DNA of 64,000 bases, taken from contig NC_084896.1 in the NCBI RefSeq assembly GCF_958979055.1, positions 23,756,501 to 23,820,500 on the forward strand. Direction: 5' to 3'. The translations under genes and the position numbers were made by a program. This DNA is from Alnus glutinosa (lineage: Eukaryota > Streptophyta > Magnoliopsida > Fagales > Betulaceae). The notes under the pieces were generated by a model, which saw nothing but the letters and a program-made list of their open reading frames with translations, made no database searches and was not told the DNA's origin. This document shows positions 22,275-33,292 of the stretch, piece after piece. Each line of letters begins with the position of its first letter. Positions within the stretch are counted from its first letter, which is position 1.

Positions 22275-23320
22275 TTTTATTTACTGATCTTAATTAAATA
22301 AACATTAGTAAATGTCAGAAATATTTTTAAATATTTGTCTCATTTTAAATATGGGACGTTTGTCTTTTTATTAAATTCTGTATCCATTTGGTTTAGCGGT
22401 TTCAAAATGTACGATTTAAAAAAAAAAAAAAAAAAAACATCATGATTCGGCCTTCAAAATTGTGATTTATTTTTAAAATCGTGGGATTTTTTGACAATGC
22501 ACCATTTTGTTTGCAATTTAAAATTTTAAAGAATCTATTTAAAAAAAACTTTGAAAAAGCCTCTTTTACTTTTCGAAACCTCAAAATTTTTCTCAAATAC
22601 GAGTTAACCCAACATATATATTTTCATATGCCACTCCCACCACTAATAGATTTAAAAGGACAAATTTTTCCACCAAACTAGGTTGGAAAAACTTTCTTTA
22701 ATTCAATCTATCAAAATGTCATGTGTCTCTTTGCATGTAAAAAACACATGCTTTTTTAATTGTAGGGGAAAAGTTGGAAGAGCAAATGCGGTTTTATAAA
22801 ATTTCTGACAACTTTATTCCTTGCAATTGAAAGAAGCACGTGGTTCTCATATAAAAATTTCTGACAAAATTTTTCTCTTTCTAGTTTTAAATTCCAATTC
22901 TGTCTTTAAACAATTTGAGCGTTTTAATTTGATCATAGTTACTTATATGATAGACTTTTTTCGTATAAATGTTCTTATAATTCTTATATTGCGCACAGGG
23001 ATATGTACACCCATTTTTTTTAAAAAAAATAAAATATTTATGTTAAATCCCTATTTGAAATAAAAATCCCTAATAATATCGGTATAAATATTACACAGGA
23101 GAAGAGGCAACCACCTCTACGAGTAATAACTTACGAAGACGAGTAGGAGTTATCTTATTTGCAGAATAAAGCTGGAGCCCAATTGATAGCGGCTACACTC
23201 ATTACAACTGACTTTTGCAGCATGTATTACCATGCCTGGGGGATTCATGGAAAGTGGAGAAGGCTCACACCCAGGCTCTGTACTTCAGAAAAAAAGTGTT
23301 GCTTTCAAAGCATTTGTCAT
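19295..23320 (+). pseudogene. ACD6-like ankyrin-repeat pseudogene, copy B
   Basis: The exon layout matches the other copies: 19295-20140, 20313-20866 and 23099-23146. Three lesions are visible. One base is missing in the second N-terminal repeat (CAGGTATTGTTAATG), which shifts the frame, although ATG at 19453 reopens it. TGG to TAG at 20375-20377 truncates exon 2 before the fifth ankyrin repeat. Exon 3 stops at 23144, and the residual membrane-domain sequence (23165-23320, with CATGCCTGGGGGATTC) is frameshifted. Codon changes cluster with copy D. A glycine run before GPLGRTALH is expanded (seven Gly). A product from ATG 19453 would be a short ankyrin fragment. Confidence 0.85.
21343..22271 (+). 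mobile_element. Retroelement-like relic in intron 2 (unit B, longest copy)
   Basis: It begins near CTGCTAGGGTTAAAAAC, has a C-rich centre with a short ORF (21535-21825), and ends TTGTAATTTCTTTTGG followed by a TA run of about 40 bases. Layout resembles a deleted LINE (5' leader fused to 3' tail). No RT or endonuclease motif is present, so class is open. Confidence 0.45.
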
Positions 23321-23409
23321 CATATATATTAATTAGTGACAAGTGTTGTCTGAATGAGTTTTCTTGTTACTTAATTTCGCATGTTACGAATTGATGATAC
23401 ATATTACAT

Positions 23410-23593
23410 GGAGTAATGATTCATTACCACCTAGATATACAACTTTTTACCACCTTGCCTATGTGGCAAGGTGGTCCCTCACCTTAATTTATTTTTAAAA
23501 AATAAAAAAATTCAAAAGGTAGTGGGGGACCACCTTGCCACATATGCAAGGTGGTGAAAAGTTGTATATTTGGGTGGCATTGAATCATTACTC
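23410..23593. mobile_element. 184-bp MITE unique to unit B
   Basis: Ends GGAGTAATGATTC and GAATCATTACTC are inverted. The inside forms a strong hairpin (ACCACCTTGCC... / ...GGCAAGGTGGT). Both sides carry TATTACAT (23402-23409 and 23594-23601), an 8-bp target duplication. Units A, C and D keep the empty site (ATATTACAT followed by ATTGATATTTG), which proves insertion after duplication. Confidence 0.9.
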
Positions 23594-23858
23594 TATTACA
23601 TAATATTGATATTTGATGTACTGTTTGCTAAGACATGTTGTATTCTTACCAACATGATTTGTTTTCAGCCGTTTCAAACGTTTTTACTGCTTGACCTTAG
23701 GACATGTTCATGAGTTTTTATGAAAGAAAAATTCAGTTGTAATAGTTATGACCGTTACTAATTTATAACTCTTACAAGCCATTGATTCTTGACGACCGTT
23801 TTTACATGTCATTGATTTTTTAGTCTTTAACATATTTTGAAGTTTTAATGTAAAATTC

Positions 23859-24337
23859 ACTACAAAAAAGTTACTCATTAGCATCGACACTTGGTGGATA
23901 CTAAAAGTCCCCGAGTCGACGCTATTGACTATTAGCATCAACATAGGTTGACCCGAAAGCTCTGATGGTGATGATCATCAGTGTCGACTTAGAGGTCGAC
24001 GTTGATGATGACCCACCATCGTCGAGATATGTTGACGCTAATGATATATGCGGTCGACACTAAAGATTGTAGCACAGATATCAAATGTCGACCCTGATAG
24101 GTCTATCTTTAGCGTCGACGTAGAGGTCAATGCTGATGATGACCCACCAGCATCGACAAAGTCGACGCAAATGATATATGTGGTCGACACATGCGTCGAC
24201 GCTAATAGTCTATCGTTAGCGTCGACTATTGTGGACACTAATGAGTTAAACATAAATAAATAAGAAAATAAAAATATATTTCGAATAATCCATTAGCGTC
24301 GACCCAGTCAACACTAACACTCTAAAAATAAATTAAA

Positions 24338-24372
<35 letters not shown>

Positions 24373-24400
24373 CGCGCATATTTTTTATATAATCTAATCA
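23859..24400. mobile_element. CACTA-like non-autonomous element, unit B
   Basis: Starts CACTACAAAAAAGTTACTC, followed by numerous GCGTCGAC / GTCGACGC motifs in both orientations. A TA/TG microsatellite lies at 24338-24372. No transposase. Confidence 0.65.
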
Positions 24401-24426
24401 TATATATACTAGTTTATGAACTTAGT

Positions 24427-24529
24427 TGTAACACCTCGGTCCCATATTGGGAAGAGATAAATAGCTCACATATAGTTAGTGGTTTATAAAAGATAGTCAT
24501 GAGTGCTAAATCTCACATTGCCTAATTAC
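24427..24529 (+). mobile_element. TRIM-like LTR, 5' piece only (unit B)
   Basis: TGTAACACCTCGGTCCC through CCTAATTAC matches the left part of the TRIM LTR in A, C and D. It is cut by the MITE that follows. No PBS, second LTR or Cassandra-type element is present in unit B. Confidence 0.75.
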
Positions 24530-24718
24530 TAGGCTTGGGAATTCGAGTTGGCGGGTCGGGTTTGTGTCGACCTGTCGGGTTGGAGTACAACCCGAATGCA
24601 ACCCGATTAATAATTGGGTTGGAACGGGTCAACCCGATTGTGATTTTTTTTTTAAAAAAAAATAATTCAAAAAAATGCCATAAACGAGTTAGCGGGTCAT
24701 AAACGGGTTGGTAATGCA
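24530..24718. mobile_element. hAT-like MITE, truncated (unit B)
   Basis: Begins TAGGCTTGGGAATTCGAG at the same target site as the complete copy in unit D (53551-53871). It runs through CGGGTT-rich sequence and breaks off near 24718 at the edge of the non-duplicated block. Confidence 0.7.
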
Positions 24719-24720
24719 AA

Positions 24721-25289
24721 TGTTTTGTTAAAAAAAAAAAAAAGAAGAAGAAAGAAAAGGGTCGTCACACACATCATTCTGCTACTTTTGCACTGCATGT
24801 ACGATCATGCAAAACTGCTTCGACGAGTACTACTACATTCGTCATTGTAGAAAGCAGTTGATCAAAGAAAAGACTTAGAGGGAAGTAAGAAAACAACATG
24901 TCAAGAAAACGTTAACAAACACCCATATATGTTCTTGTTTTCTAGCCGATAAAGATAGGAAACACCCCAAGAAAGTGTTAACAATATATAATATAATAAG
25001 AACACTCCTAATAGCTTATATATATCTCAATCTAGAATAGTTAATTAAAATTCATTTTATTCAGTTTAATGAATGAGTTTTAAAATGCACTATACATCCG
25101 ATTATCTATTCTTAACTCTATATTATTATTTTTCATTGTAATATTTTTTTCCACGTGGATCCCACTTGATAACTCTACTACTTTACACACTATCCCTTAG
25201 ATTTTCACTATGAAGGAAGAAAAAAAAGGAAGAACGTGGAGTCATGAAGGGAAAAGGAAAAAGAAAAAGCGGAAAAGATGGAGATAAAG

Positions 25290-25329
<40 letters not shown>

Positions 25330-26520
25330 TAAGTGAATAGTACAACTCTACGAGTAGAGTTGTACTATTTAAAGAATTAAGAAAAATTTATTCTAAAATT
25401 GGAATAGATAAGCTGATGAAATATCTTTTTAATAATTTTGTTATCTATTCTAACTTAAAGTTACAAATAAATAATTTATTAGGAGTACTATAAGGTCTGA
25501 TGGTTGGCTGGTTGCTATGACCTTTGCTATTTCTTTCTTACATGAAAAGTAGACTTATGCTGTTGCTATGCCTAGGTTTATTTCTATTTCTTTCCTGCCC
25601 TACTATTTTAGTACCAAACGAATGGCTGCCATGATCTTCAGCTCTCTAGAGAGGGATCTGCAGTGATTTGGGTGGTTAAACAAACCCAATCTCGTATTTT
25701 CTATGACTCATTCGCATGCAGTAAAAATTGAGTTATCTCGATCTGCTATCTAAAAGTTTGTGCAACTAGCTATTTGCATATGTTTTCCTTCCAGCTAAGA
25801 CTATTCTGCCTAGGATATTTTTGAGTTGTCCTAGACAGATGTAGGTGGGAGAGGGTCAGTCTCATGATCTGAAAGCAGGAGACTGTAGACATCCATCAAA
25901 AATGTTAGTGCTCCAAGAGGACCAAGGTTGTTCATCATATTGCTCAAAATGTTGATATTACTTTTGTACATCGTATTGATTCCACAGCACGATCGACCAT
26001 GCAGCCCTTTAGGAAGTAGGATCACAAACCTATATATAGCCATAAACTTTAATTTTAAGTATATGTAATATATAAGGGGCTAAATCATAAGTATATTATT
26101 TATATATAGTATGGAACCCTAAAAATAATTGTATTTACTATATATAATCATAAACTTCAAAGTTAAGATATATACAAGTCATTATAAATGTATATAGTTT
26201 CTAAACCGTTTACATGCATGTATATATATATATATATATATAGTATTAATTATAGGTTTTTTAACTTTGTTATGTTGCATTATTTTTTTATTTTTTTATT
26301 TTTTTTTTGTTTCTAGACATAGATGGTGTACAAAACCAAACTTTTTACATTAGTATAGTATTTACATATAGCCCTAAAACTTAACCTTATGTGATATATA
26401 GTTAAGAAAATAAGATTTTTTTTTTTAAAAAAAAAAAAAACATTAAGTGATACAATGATTTTATATGCATTGTGTACAAAATTCTAAATACATTTTTTTT
26501 TAATATATATTTGGAAAAAA
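24721..26520. other. Non-duplicated AT-rich intergenic block
   Basis: No gene is recognised. It holds an A-run of about 38 bases (25290-25327), a perfect hairpin at 25336-25369, a TA run at 26219-26242 and poly-T/A tracts. A minus-strand ORF of 70 codons (25831-26043) has no known motif. Single-copy in this window. Confidence 0.5.
25336..25369. repeat. Perfect 16-bp hairpin
   Basis: AATAGTACAACTCTAC, loop GA, then GTAGAGTTGTACTATT. It lies directly after the long A-run. It could be a MITE core or cruciform; no T-run makes a terminator reading likely. Confidence 0.7.
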
Positions 26521-26524
26521 AAAA

Positions 26525-26951
26525 TAACAGTTGGCCACGTGTATTTATTACACGTGGCCACATATAGCCGCGTGTAAAAATACACGTGTCCAGTCGAACA
26601 CATATAATAATACACGCGTACAATTGGCCACGTGTAATAAATTCACGTGGCCAATTGTACACGTGTATAAAATACACGCGGCCAATCGGACAAGTGTATA
26701 AAATACACGTGTCTAATTGGACGCGTGTACTAATACACATGTTAAATTGAACACGTGTATTTTTACACGTGACCAATCAGACACATGTATTTTATACATG
26801 TGTCCGATTGGCCGCGTAATGAGTACACTCGGCCAATTGTCTTGCTTATACTACCAGCCACGTTGTCATCAAGACACGTGGCTAGTTGCTCATGTGTCTA
26901 CAATAACCGGTACTGTAAACACGCGACCAATTGCATCTTTTTTTGTAGTGC
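26525..26951. mobile_element. CACTA-like terminus with palindromic CACGTG array
   Basis: About 400 bases are made of alternating CACGTGTA and TACACGTG units linked by GGCCAATTG or TCCAATTGG-like spacers. The right end is TTTTTTTGTAGTG at 26939-26951, the inverted form of the CACTA terminus. Long reading frames on both strands here are repeat artefacts. The partner terminus was not found upstream, so only one end may remain. Confidence 0.6.
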
Positions 26952-26954
26952 TAG

Positions 26955-27605
26955 CTTCCCTATAAGAGGTGGCAATTCAACATGTTTGATTGGGCCACTT
27001 GGTTCTTTTTCATTGCGGGTCCCTAGCTAGCTACTCTAAGTTCGGACGACCATAACCCATTTGTGTCTCTATTTTTCACGAAAAGATTCGTGCATAAACG
27101 CCAATTAGAGAACTTAACAATCCACGTAGTGCTACTCTAATAAATGACACATAATCATATAAATTAATATTAAAGTATAAATTGTATATTATTACATTAG
27201 ATACAATTAAATTTAATTATTTAATCATCCTCATGATATACAATTATTATACAATTATGTGGACTAACACATTATTTTGTTAAATAATTATAATAAAAAT
27301 TGTAATAACTCAAGCATTCTTTAATATCCCAACTCTTCTACATGGACGTGCATATATTACACAAAGGGACATAACCTCTACATGGTTGAAAAAGATCATT
27401 ATCATCATATATAACTCGATCATAATTAAGTTATCAATATAAATAGGCACGATTGACAAAAAATATGAGTTCAACGTAAACTACAAATTAAATGAAATAC
27501 ACCACATTTATAGCATTCTAAACTGAACAAAGGGCATGCAATATAATATACGGTACTGAACGACGTAGTCACGTAGGCATGTACAAAGCATAAAGTAGTA
27601 TACTC
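26955..27605. other. Intergenic region 3' of the BAHD gene
   Basis: AT-rich, with no ORF or element that I can support. It includes the 3' flank of the minus-strand acyltransferase gene. Confidence 0.5.
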
Positions 27606-27607
27606 TT

Positions 27608-29992
27608 CTAGTCAAAGTTGAGATAAGTAGATGTCAAGGGTCTAAAGACATGGGCAGCCTCAGCCTCAATAAACTCCACCTGCCCTTTCAAGAGGTGCAT
27701 GTACACCACCCAGTCTCCGTTCCCCGTCGGGCTAGGCATCGGCATCACATACCCGGCGTCCCCTCCCCATGGAAAATGGTACGACCCAAAACCCGGCATA
27801 CCCCACCCGAAATCCACCTTACACACTGGGAACCTTTGCCCGGACGACACCACAAAAGCCGGTCCGTCTTCAGTCCCGCTACAATATATCTTTGCCAAAC
27901 AGGGCACCGGCCGATGAGCCTCCACCCAATCTATGAGCTCCAAGAAATGCTCCTTTGTCACCGCACCTTCCAAGAATTCATGAACTTCATCTGCTACCCT
28001 GTCCAATGGTTCTTCATTAAGCTCGTCCACTTGCTTGGCACCGTAGGGTATGGAGAGCACATTTCCAAAGTAAGAACCCATGAGTAAAGCTTTATGTTCG
28101 TCTCCATCATCAGTCAACCTTGTCCTTCCGTCAACAACAATGCCCATCTTGGTTATCTTTTTGTCTACATTTTTAGTAATAGCCCACTTGGCAACCATCT
28201 TCCACAGTAATGCACAGAAAGACTCTAGTTTTGTCCTCCGGCACCCTTTGGTGCTGGCTAGTGATTGGAGCCGGCTAAGTTGTTCAGCCGTAATGTAGTA
28301 TATGCGGCTGATGAGATAATCGGAATCAGGTTGTGGATCTTTGGGAGGAGGCAGTTTGTTTACGGGGACGTACATATCGTCCAAGGAGAGATGAATGGAG
28401 CCGGGGCGTCGAGGGTTGAGTAAAGATCGACAGAAAGATGGTGGAGTAGAGATTGGTTTAGACTGAGCCATCTCAGCCCATGAGACAAGAAACATGTTGG
28501 CCGAGTAGGCGTCTGCTACTCGGTGGTCAATCGTGCACGCCACCACCAGCCCACCACATCTGAGCTCAGTAGCCTGCAAGACGCTTTCATAGATAGTAGT
28601 ACTAAATCACGTGGGGTGAAAAAACAAAATAACTTAAAACAAAACAAAACGTATGTGCCCCACCTTCTTTTCTTTTCTTTTTAATTGTTTTGTTTTTTGT
28701 TCTTTTCTTCATGTCATTTTTTTTTTAGTTGTTTTGCAGTGGTAGTTTTGGCTCTGTTGGGTGTATAGTCATTCTTTGTCACAACTGCTAGTTTGTTGGT
28801 AGTTGTTTGCTTTTCTGCAATTTTGCAGTTGTATTCTTTAAGTGGTTTTGTTTGAGGCCTATTGGCATTTGGGCGTTTATTTGCCTGTTGTACAGTTTGA
28901 AGGTTTTGTGATAGGGCTCGTGGGTTGTTTGTTCCCATTTTCCTGAGAGTCGCTTGTACCTTTTGGTGGGATTCTTTTGGTGTTTGGTTTATAAAGATTT
29001 TGATTCTTCCAAAAAAAAATATGGCAAGAAGTAAAAAGGATCTCCGAAGTTTAGGGACACTATAGTCATTTTGATTTCTTGTGTGTGAACATCTATAGGC
29101 CAACATTCAAACAGCTACCTTTACCTTCGGATTATCTGAGGTTGCATTAAAGACTTTTCAAACGTGGGGGATATTTGTGTTTGTGTGTCACATCAAACAT
29201 ATGGCCGGGATGTATTTGTGAAACATAGGTATACCAAAAAAAAAAAAAAAAAAAAAAACCAGAGGGAGATATATTCAAATAACTACCTTTACTTTCGTAT
29301 TATCTATTTTATCTGAGGTTGCATTAAACACTTTTCAAACGTGGGGGATATTTGTGTTTGTGTGTCACATCAAACATATGGCTGTTTGATGTGAAACATA
29401 GGTATACCAAACAAACGTGGCTATAGATGTTCACACACAAGAAATCCGAAATGAAACAAACGTGGGGATATTTGTATTTCTGAAACATAGGTATACCAAA
29501 ACAAACAAACAAAAAACCAGAGGGAGATAATTGTGTTTGTGGGGCATACATGCACATGAAACAGATGTGGCAAACCTGGACAGCGAAGATTCCGTGCTTC
29601 TTCTCCGGCACAAGTTTGCCTTCGACGGTGTCATCAGGGTTATACAAGTTGAGGTCTTTAAGGTCAACCTCTGCAAAAGCTTCGACAAAGTCTACCCCAC
29701 GGTTGTTGCAGAGAAGCTCAGGTTCACCAACAGAGTTTTGCACCACCTCACCGGCAAACGCATAATGGGATACCAGAACTTGGGCCAAGGCCTTCTTCAG
29801 AGCCCCGGCCATGGATTCAAACGTCAGGTTGGTGGGGTTCTTGTAACAGAAAAACACACCCACGTCGACAGTGGGAAGAAGCAAGTCTAGGTTGGATTGT
29901 GGTAGTCGATGCTCTTGCAATGGAAGCACTGCAGCCACCACCTCCCTCTTCCTCACACTCACAATGAACTCTCCACCTCCACTGGCACCCAT
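27608..29992 (-). CDS. BAHD acyltransferase (coniferyl alcohol acyltransferase/HCT-like)
   Basis: Two exons, 29576-29992 and 27608-28573, give 460 aa. Splicing is CAG|GTTTGC to TTGCAG|GCTACT in phase 0, at the usual BAHD intron position. The catalytic motif HRVAD is at residues 156-160 (His156, Asp160) and the structural motif DFGWG at about 393-397. The N-terminal region ([34 protein letters not shown]) and C-terminal [20 protein letters not shown] resemble proteins annotated as coniferyl alcohol acyltransferase or shikimate hydroxycinnamoyltransferase-like. Such cytosolic enzymes move an acyl group from acyl-CoA to an alcohol or amine in phenylpropanoid metabolism. The exact substrate cannot be read from sequence. 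Length and motifs are normal and no lesion is seen, so it is probably functional. It is single-copy between units B and C. Confidence 0.9.
28715..29018 (+). mobile_element. Retroelement 3' tail in the BAHD intron
   Basis: T/G-rich sequence ends GGTTTATAAAGATTTTGATTC and then TTCC followed by an A-run, like a plant L1 3'UTR with its tail. It is opposite in orientation to the host gene. The minus-strand ORF across it is a composition artefact. Confidence 0.45.
29107..29530. repeat. Tandem duplication in the BAHD intron
   Basis: A block of about 165 bases (CTACCTTTACCTTCGG... CACATCAAACATATGG) at 29107-29272 is repeated at about 29275-29400. The motif GAAACATAGGTATACCAAA occurs three times (near 29220, 29393 and 29482). 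Local intron duplication. Confidence 0.75.
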
Positions 29993-30084
29993 GCTTACTT
30001 AATTATGCTTCCAGTTTTGGAGAGAAAATTGGGAATGATTAATATATGGGTGATGGATCGGTTAGATAGGGAGATGGGGAAGTG

Positions 30085-30092
30085 TATATATA
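30085..30092 (-). promoter_or_regulatory. TATA box of the BAHD gene
   Basis: TATATATA on the minus strand lies about 93 bases upstream of the BAHD start codon at 29992. The spacing suits a TATA box with a 60-65 base leader. Confidence 0.6.
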
Positions 30093-30151
30093 GGCGCAAA
30101 TATGAGAGTTAAATAATCCGGAACTTATCCCTGCGCAACAATAACCACTCG

Positions 30152-30860
30152 CTAGGGGTGTACAAGCGGTGCGGTTAATAACCGCGAATAACCGGTAACC
30201 GGCCATAACCGGCAATAACCGTTAACCGGGAAAACCGAAAAACCGAGAAATCGAAAATAACCGTAACCGGATAACCGGGTAACCGGGTACCCGGTTGCGG
30301 TTACCGGTTATTACTCTTTGAAAAACCAGTTTATAACCGGGTAACCGCAACCGGTTTTTATTTTATATATATATATATATATATACTATTATTGTCTAAG
30401 TGTCTAGTGTCTAGTTGGATTTGTAATTATTTTTTTTTCTTGTGATTTGTGACTTCACTAACCTGTGTTGTGAGAAATTGAGGATGGCATATTGAGCTAT
30501 TGGTATTTGGCACTGTAGGTGCAGGATACTTGGATTGTAATTTTCTTTTTTTTATTCATCTATCATTGCATTCATGTTATGTTGTTAATTTGTTATAGAA
30601 ATTGCCAAATTGAAAATTTGAGTTACTGGAAAGTAGCTAAATATTGTTTTTTTATTAAAAAAAAATTAAAAATTGCAACAATAAAAGAAAACCGGTTATC
30701 CGGTTAATAACCGGTTTAAAATAACCGGACAACCGGCGGTTAATAGAAACCGCAACCGGTAGGCCGGTTGCGGTTGTTAAAATAGGCATAACCGAGGACC
30801 CCGGTTGCGGTAGCGGTTAGGAGCAAATAACCGCTACCGCAACCGCTTGTACACCCCTAG
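30152..30860. mobile_element. CGGTT/AACCG palindromic MITE-like element
   Basis: The outer ends CTAGGGGTGTACAAGCGG and CCGCTTGTACACCCCTAG are perfect inverted repeats. Both arms are dense in AACCGG and CGGTTA motifs; the centre is AT-rich with a TA run at 30366-30384. No coding sequence or clear target duplication. The smaller remnants in units A, B and D belong to the same family. Confidence 0.75.
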
Positions 30861-30861
30861 A

Positions 30862-31745
30862 GCATGTGTAGCATACCTCGAAATGGATGAGAAATGCTAG
30901 AAATGCACCCCTCATCTTCCTTTGTCTCCCATTTTCCTTTAAAAAAATTGATTTTAAGGACATCAGAGACAATTTTTTTCTTAAAACTAATTTTTTTATT
31001 ATAAAAGGAGGGATGAGTGAGGGAGTAATGGTACACATCATCCTCTTGTTCTCCTTTTGTCCTCCTAAATTTGATGTGGCTCTTAAAATCACCATTGAAT
31101 TTATGATAGATCATTATTGAATATTGATCAAATGGTGATTTTAAGAGCCACATCAATTTTGGGAGGACAAAAGGTGGACAAGAGGATTATGTGTAGCATT
31201 ACTCATGAGTGAGGTATGTGTAGCATGCCTCTTTATGGATGAGAAATGCTAGAAATGCACCGCTCATCCCCCTTTTGTCTCCCCTTTTCCTTTTAAAAAA
31301 TTGATTTTAAGAAAAAAGTTGTCTCTGATGTCACATCCCAATTTTTTTATTATAAAGGGAGGGTGAGGGATGGATGAGGGGGGCATGCGTAGCATGCCTC
31401 GAAATGGATGAGAAATGCTAGAAATGCACCCCTCATCCCCCTTTTGTCTCCCATTTTCTTTTAAAAAAATTGATTTTAAAGAAAAAGTTGTCTTTGATGT
31501 CCTTAAAACCAATTTTTTTATTATAAAAGGAGGGATGAGTGGGGCATGTGTAGCATGCCTCTTTATGGATGAGAAATGCACCCTTCATCCCCCTTTGTCT
31601 TTCCTTTTCCTTTAAAAAAATTGATTTTAAGGAAAAAGTTGTCTTTGATATCACATCAGAGACAACTTTTTTCTTAAAACTAATTTTTTTATTATAAAGG
31701 GAGGATGAGGGAGGAATGAGGGGCATGTGTAGCATGCCTCTTCTT
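30862..31745. repeat. Tandem array of MITE-like units
   Basis: The phrase GTGTAGCATGCCTC / ATGGATGAGAAATGC recurs at about 30867, 31207, 31391, 31549 and 31729, with spacings of roughly 155-340 bases. Each unit contains AAAAATTGATTTTAAGG, a CATCAGAGACAA-like centre and ATTATAAA(A)GGAGG, forming internal hairpins. A stretch around 31070-31165 is an inverted copy (ATTTGATGTGGCTCTTAAAA... / ...TTTTAAGAGCCACATCAA). The ORFs on both strands are by-products. Confidence 0.7.
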
Positions 31746-31759
31746 TTATTCACTGATTT

Positions 31760-32025
31760 GAGGTCTTAATTGGTGCAGCATTTACCAAACTAGGTATTAA
31801 TTGGTGCACAACAAAAGAAGAGTTCAAAGTGAAGAAGAAGTCTTGCGTTGACATCCAGGAAGAAATCTAGTAGAGATAAATGTCTTATGTTTTATTGTTT
31901 TATTATGTTTTGTCGTTTAGTAGGACTTGGTCTATTAGCTCTTAAAGTTAGATTCCAGCGTGTGCCAATTAAGACTTCGTTTGGTAAATGCTGCATCAAT
32001 TAAGATATTGAATAAAATATCTTAA
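31760..32025. mobile_element. MITE with GCAGCATTTACCAAAC ends
   Basis: TTAATTGGTGCAGCATTTAC near 31767 is inverted near 32000 as GTAAATGCTGCATCAATTAA. The inner AGGTATTAATTGGTGC is a further partial repeat. Non-coding. Confidence 0.6.
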
Positions 32026-32049
32026 AATATTATTTATGACCTAATAATA

Positions 32050-33292
32050 ATGTAAAAAAATAAATATAAATATTTATAAAAATAAATATTCATTTATTAA
32101 GAAACGTTTATAATTTTAGTTTACTCACCCCTACATGCCCAAACTTGCTCCCCATGTAAAATTCTCAGCCCTTGGATCAACCTTGATCCAAGCCATCCCA
32201 ACCGATCATTTTCCTATAAAAGAGAAGCAGCCCTTCAGGTTCATCACACAACTCCTTCAATTCTCTCGGTTCTAGCTATTTCTCCCCTCTTTCTCTGCAT
32301 CACTTTTTGTTTGATGCAGTAGCTGTAGTTTCTCATCTCTTTCCCCTCACTTTCTCTTGGTTAGAAACACTCTTTCGGGTTGGCTTTGACAAGAAGGAAA
32401 TTAGGAGCCTTTTGGGTAGGACCCTCTTTAACTCTCTCTCGTTTCTCTCTTATTAGTGTCTATGGTTGTACAAAATATAAAAAGAAAAGAAAAGGCAAAA
32501 GAAATGAAAAAGAGAAAGAAGTAGGCGTATAGGAAGAAGAAAAAAAAGAAAAGAAAAAGAAGATAAGGAGAAGAGAGAAATGAAGAAGAAAGAAAAACTC
32601 AGTAAATATAACTGAGTGGTGCGAATCCTGTTGAAGGAAGGTGGTTTAATTTATAAAACATAACAAACTATGGTTAGTTTTTACCTCAGTTAAATTAACA
32701 TGAGTTAAAAGTAAAATATCAGATTAATCCATGGTTAAATTATATCTTAGTTAAATTAATCTGAGTTAATCTTTAAAAATATCTAGTTAACTCATGGTTA
32801 ACTTTAGTTACTTTTTAATAAAATCTAATTATTATTAATTATAAGTATTTTAATATCAGGTTTTTCTCATTTAATAACTCACTAGGATGTAATTTTAAAC
32901 TCGTTTTGAGTCCAGTTCGTTTCATAATTAATGTTAATTTTTGAATAACAATATTATACTGATAATATTAGGCCAAAATAATATTGTATACAATAAATAT
33001 TTCACAATAATATTATATATCAATAATATTATTCCACAAAATATTCTCATACAATAATATTAAGAATATTATTATCCCAACTACTTTTACCAGATATTTA
33101 GGTGTGTCTATTAATCAATTAAGAACAAGTGGCGCATAAATATGCAATTATCAGAATAACGTCGATCAAGCGACTTAATCCTGATTAGTAAATAAAATCG
33201 ATCGAGCGATTAAAAATGTGGATTGGTTGCCACAAGTCTTAAAATCTATTTAATGCGTTTTGTCTTAAAATATGGGGTATTACAATCCCTCA
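32050..33292 (+). mobile_element. LTR-like segment abutting unit C
   Basis: Features of an LTR or fragment: a TATA-like CCTATAAAAGAG (near 32213), a pyrimidine-rich leader (TTCTCTCGGTTCTAGC), purine-rich and AT-rich stretches, and the ending AAAATATGGGGTATTACA at 33292, a common LTR end. No PBS or coding region was found, and the left limit is a guess, so a solo or truncated LTR is most likely. It replaces the promoter that units A, B and D carry upstream of the ACD6-like 5'UTR. Confidence 0.45.

Larger units (their letters stand above)
17088..24720 (+). repeat. Segmental duplication unit B (truncated)
   Basis: This copy keeps the left half of the module: promoter, MITE, SINE, ACD6-like pseudogene, CACTA-like element and the start of the TRIM-like element. 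Homology stops within a hAT-like MITE near 24715-24720, beyond which unrelated DNA begins. By shared indels and the RPS29-fused left end, B is closest to D. Confidence 0.8.

Noticed and set aside
26402-27030. ORFs with repeated Thr-Cys-Ile-type motifs
   Set aside because: They are translations of the palindromic CACGTG array.
28714-29106. 130-codon minus-strand ORF
   Set aside because: It is inside the BAHD intron and antisense to a retroelement tail; composition is Lys/Thr/Asn-rich with no domain.
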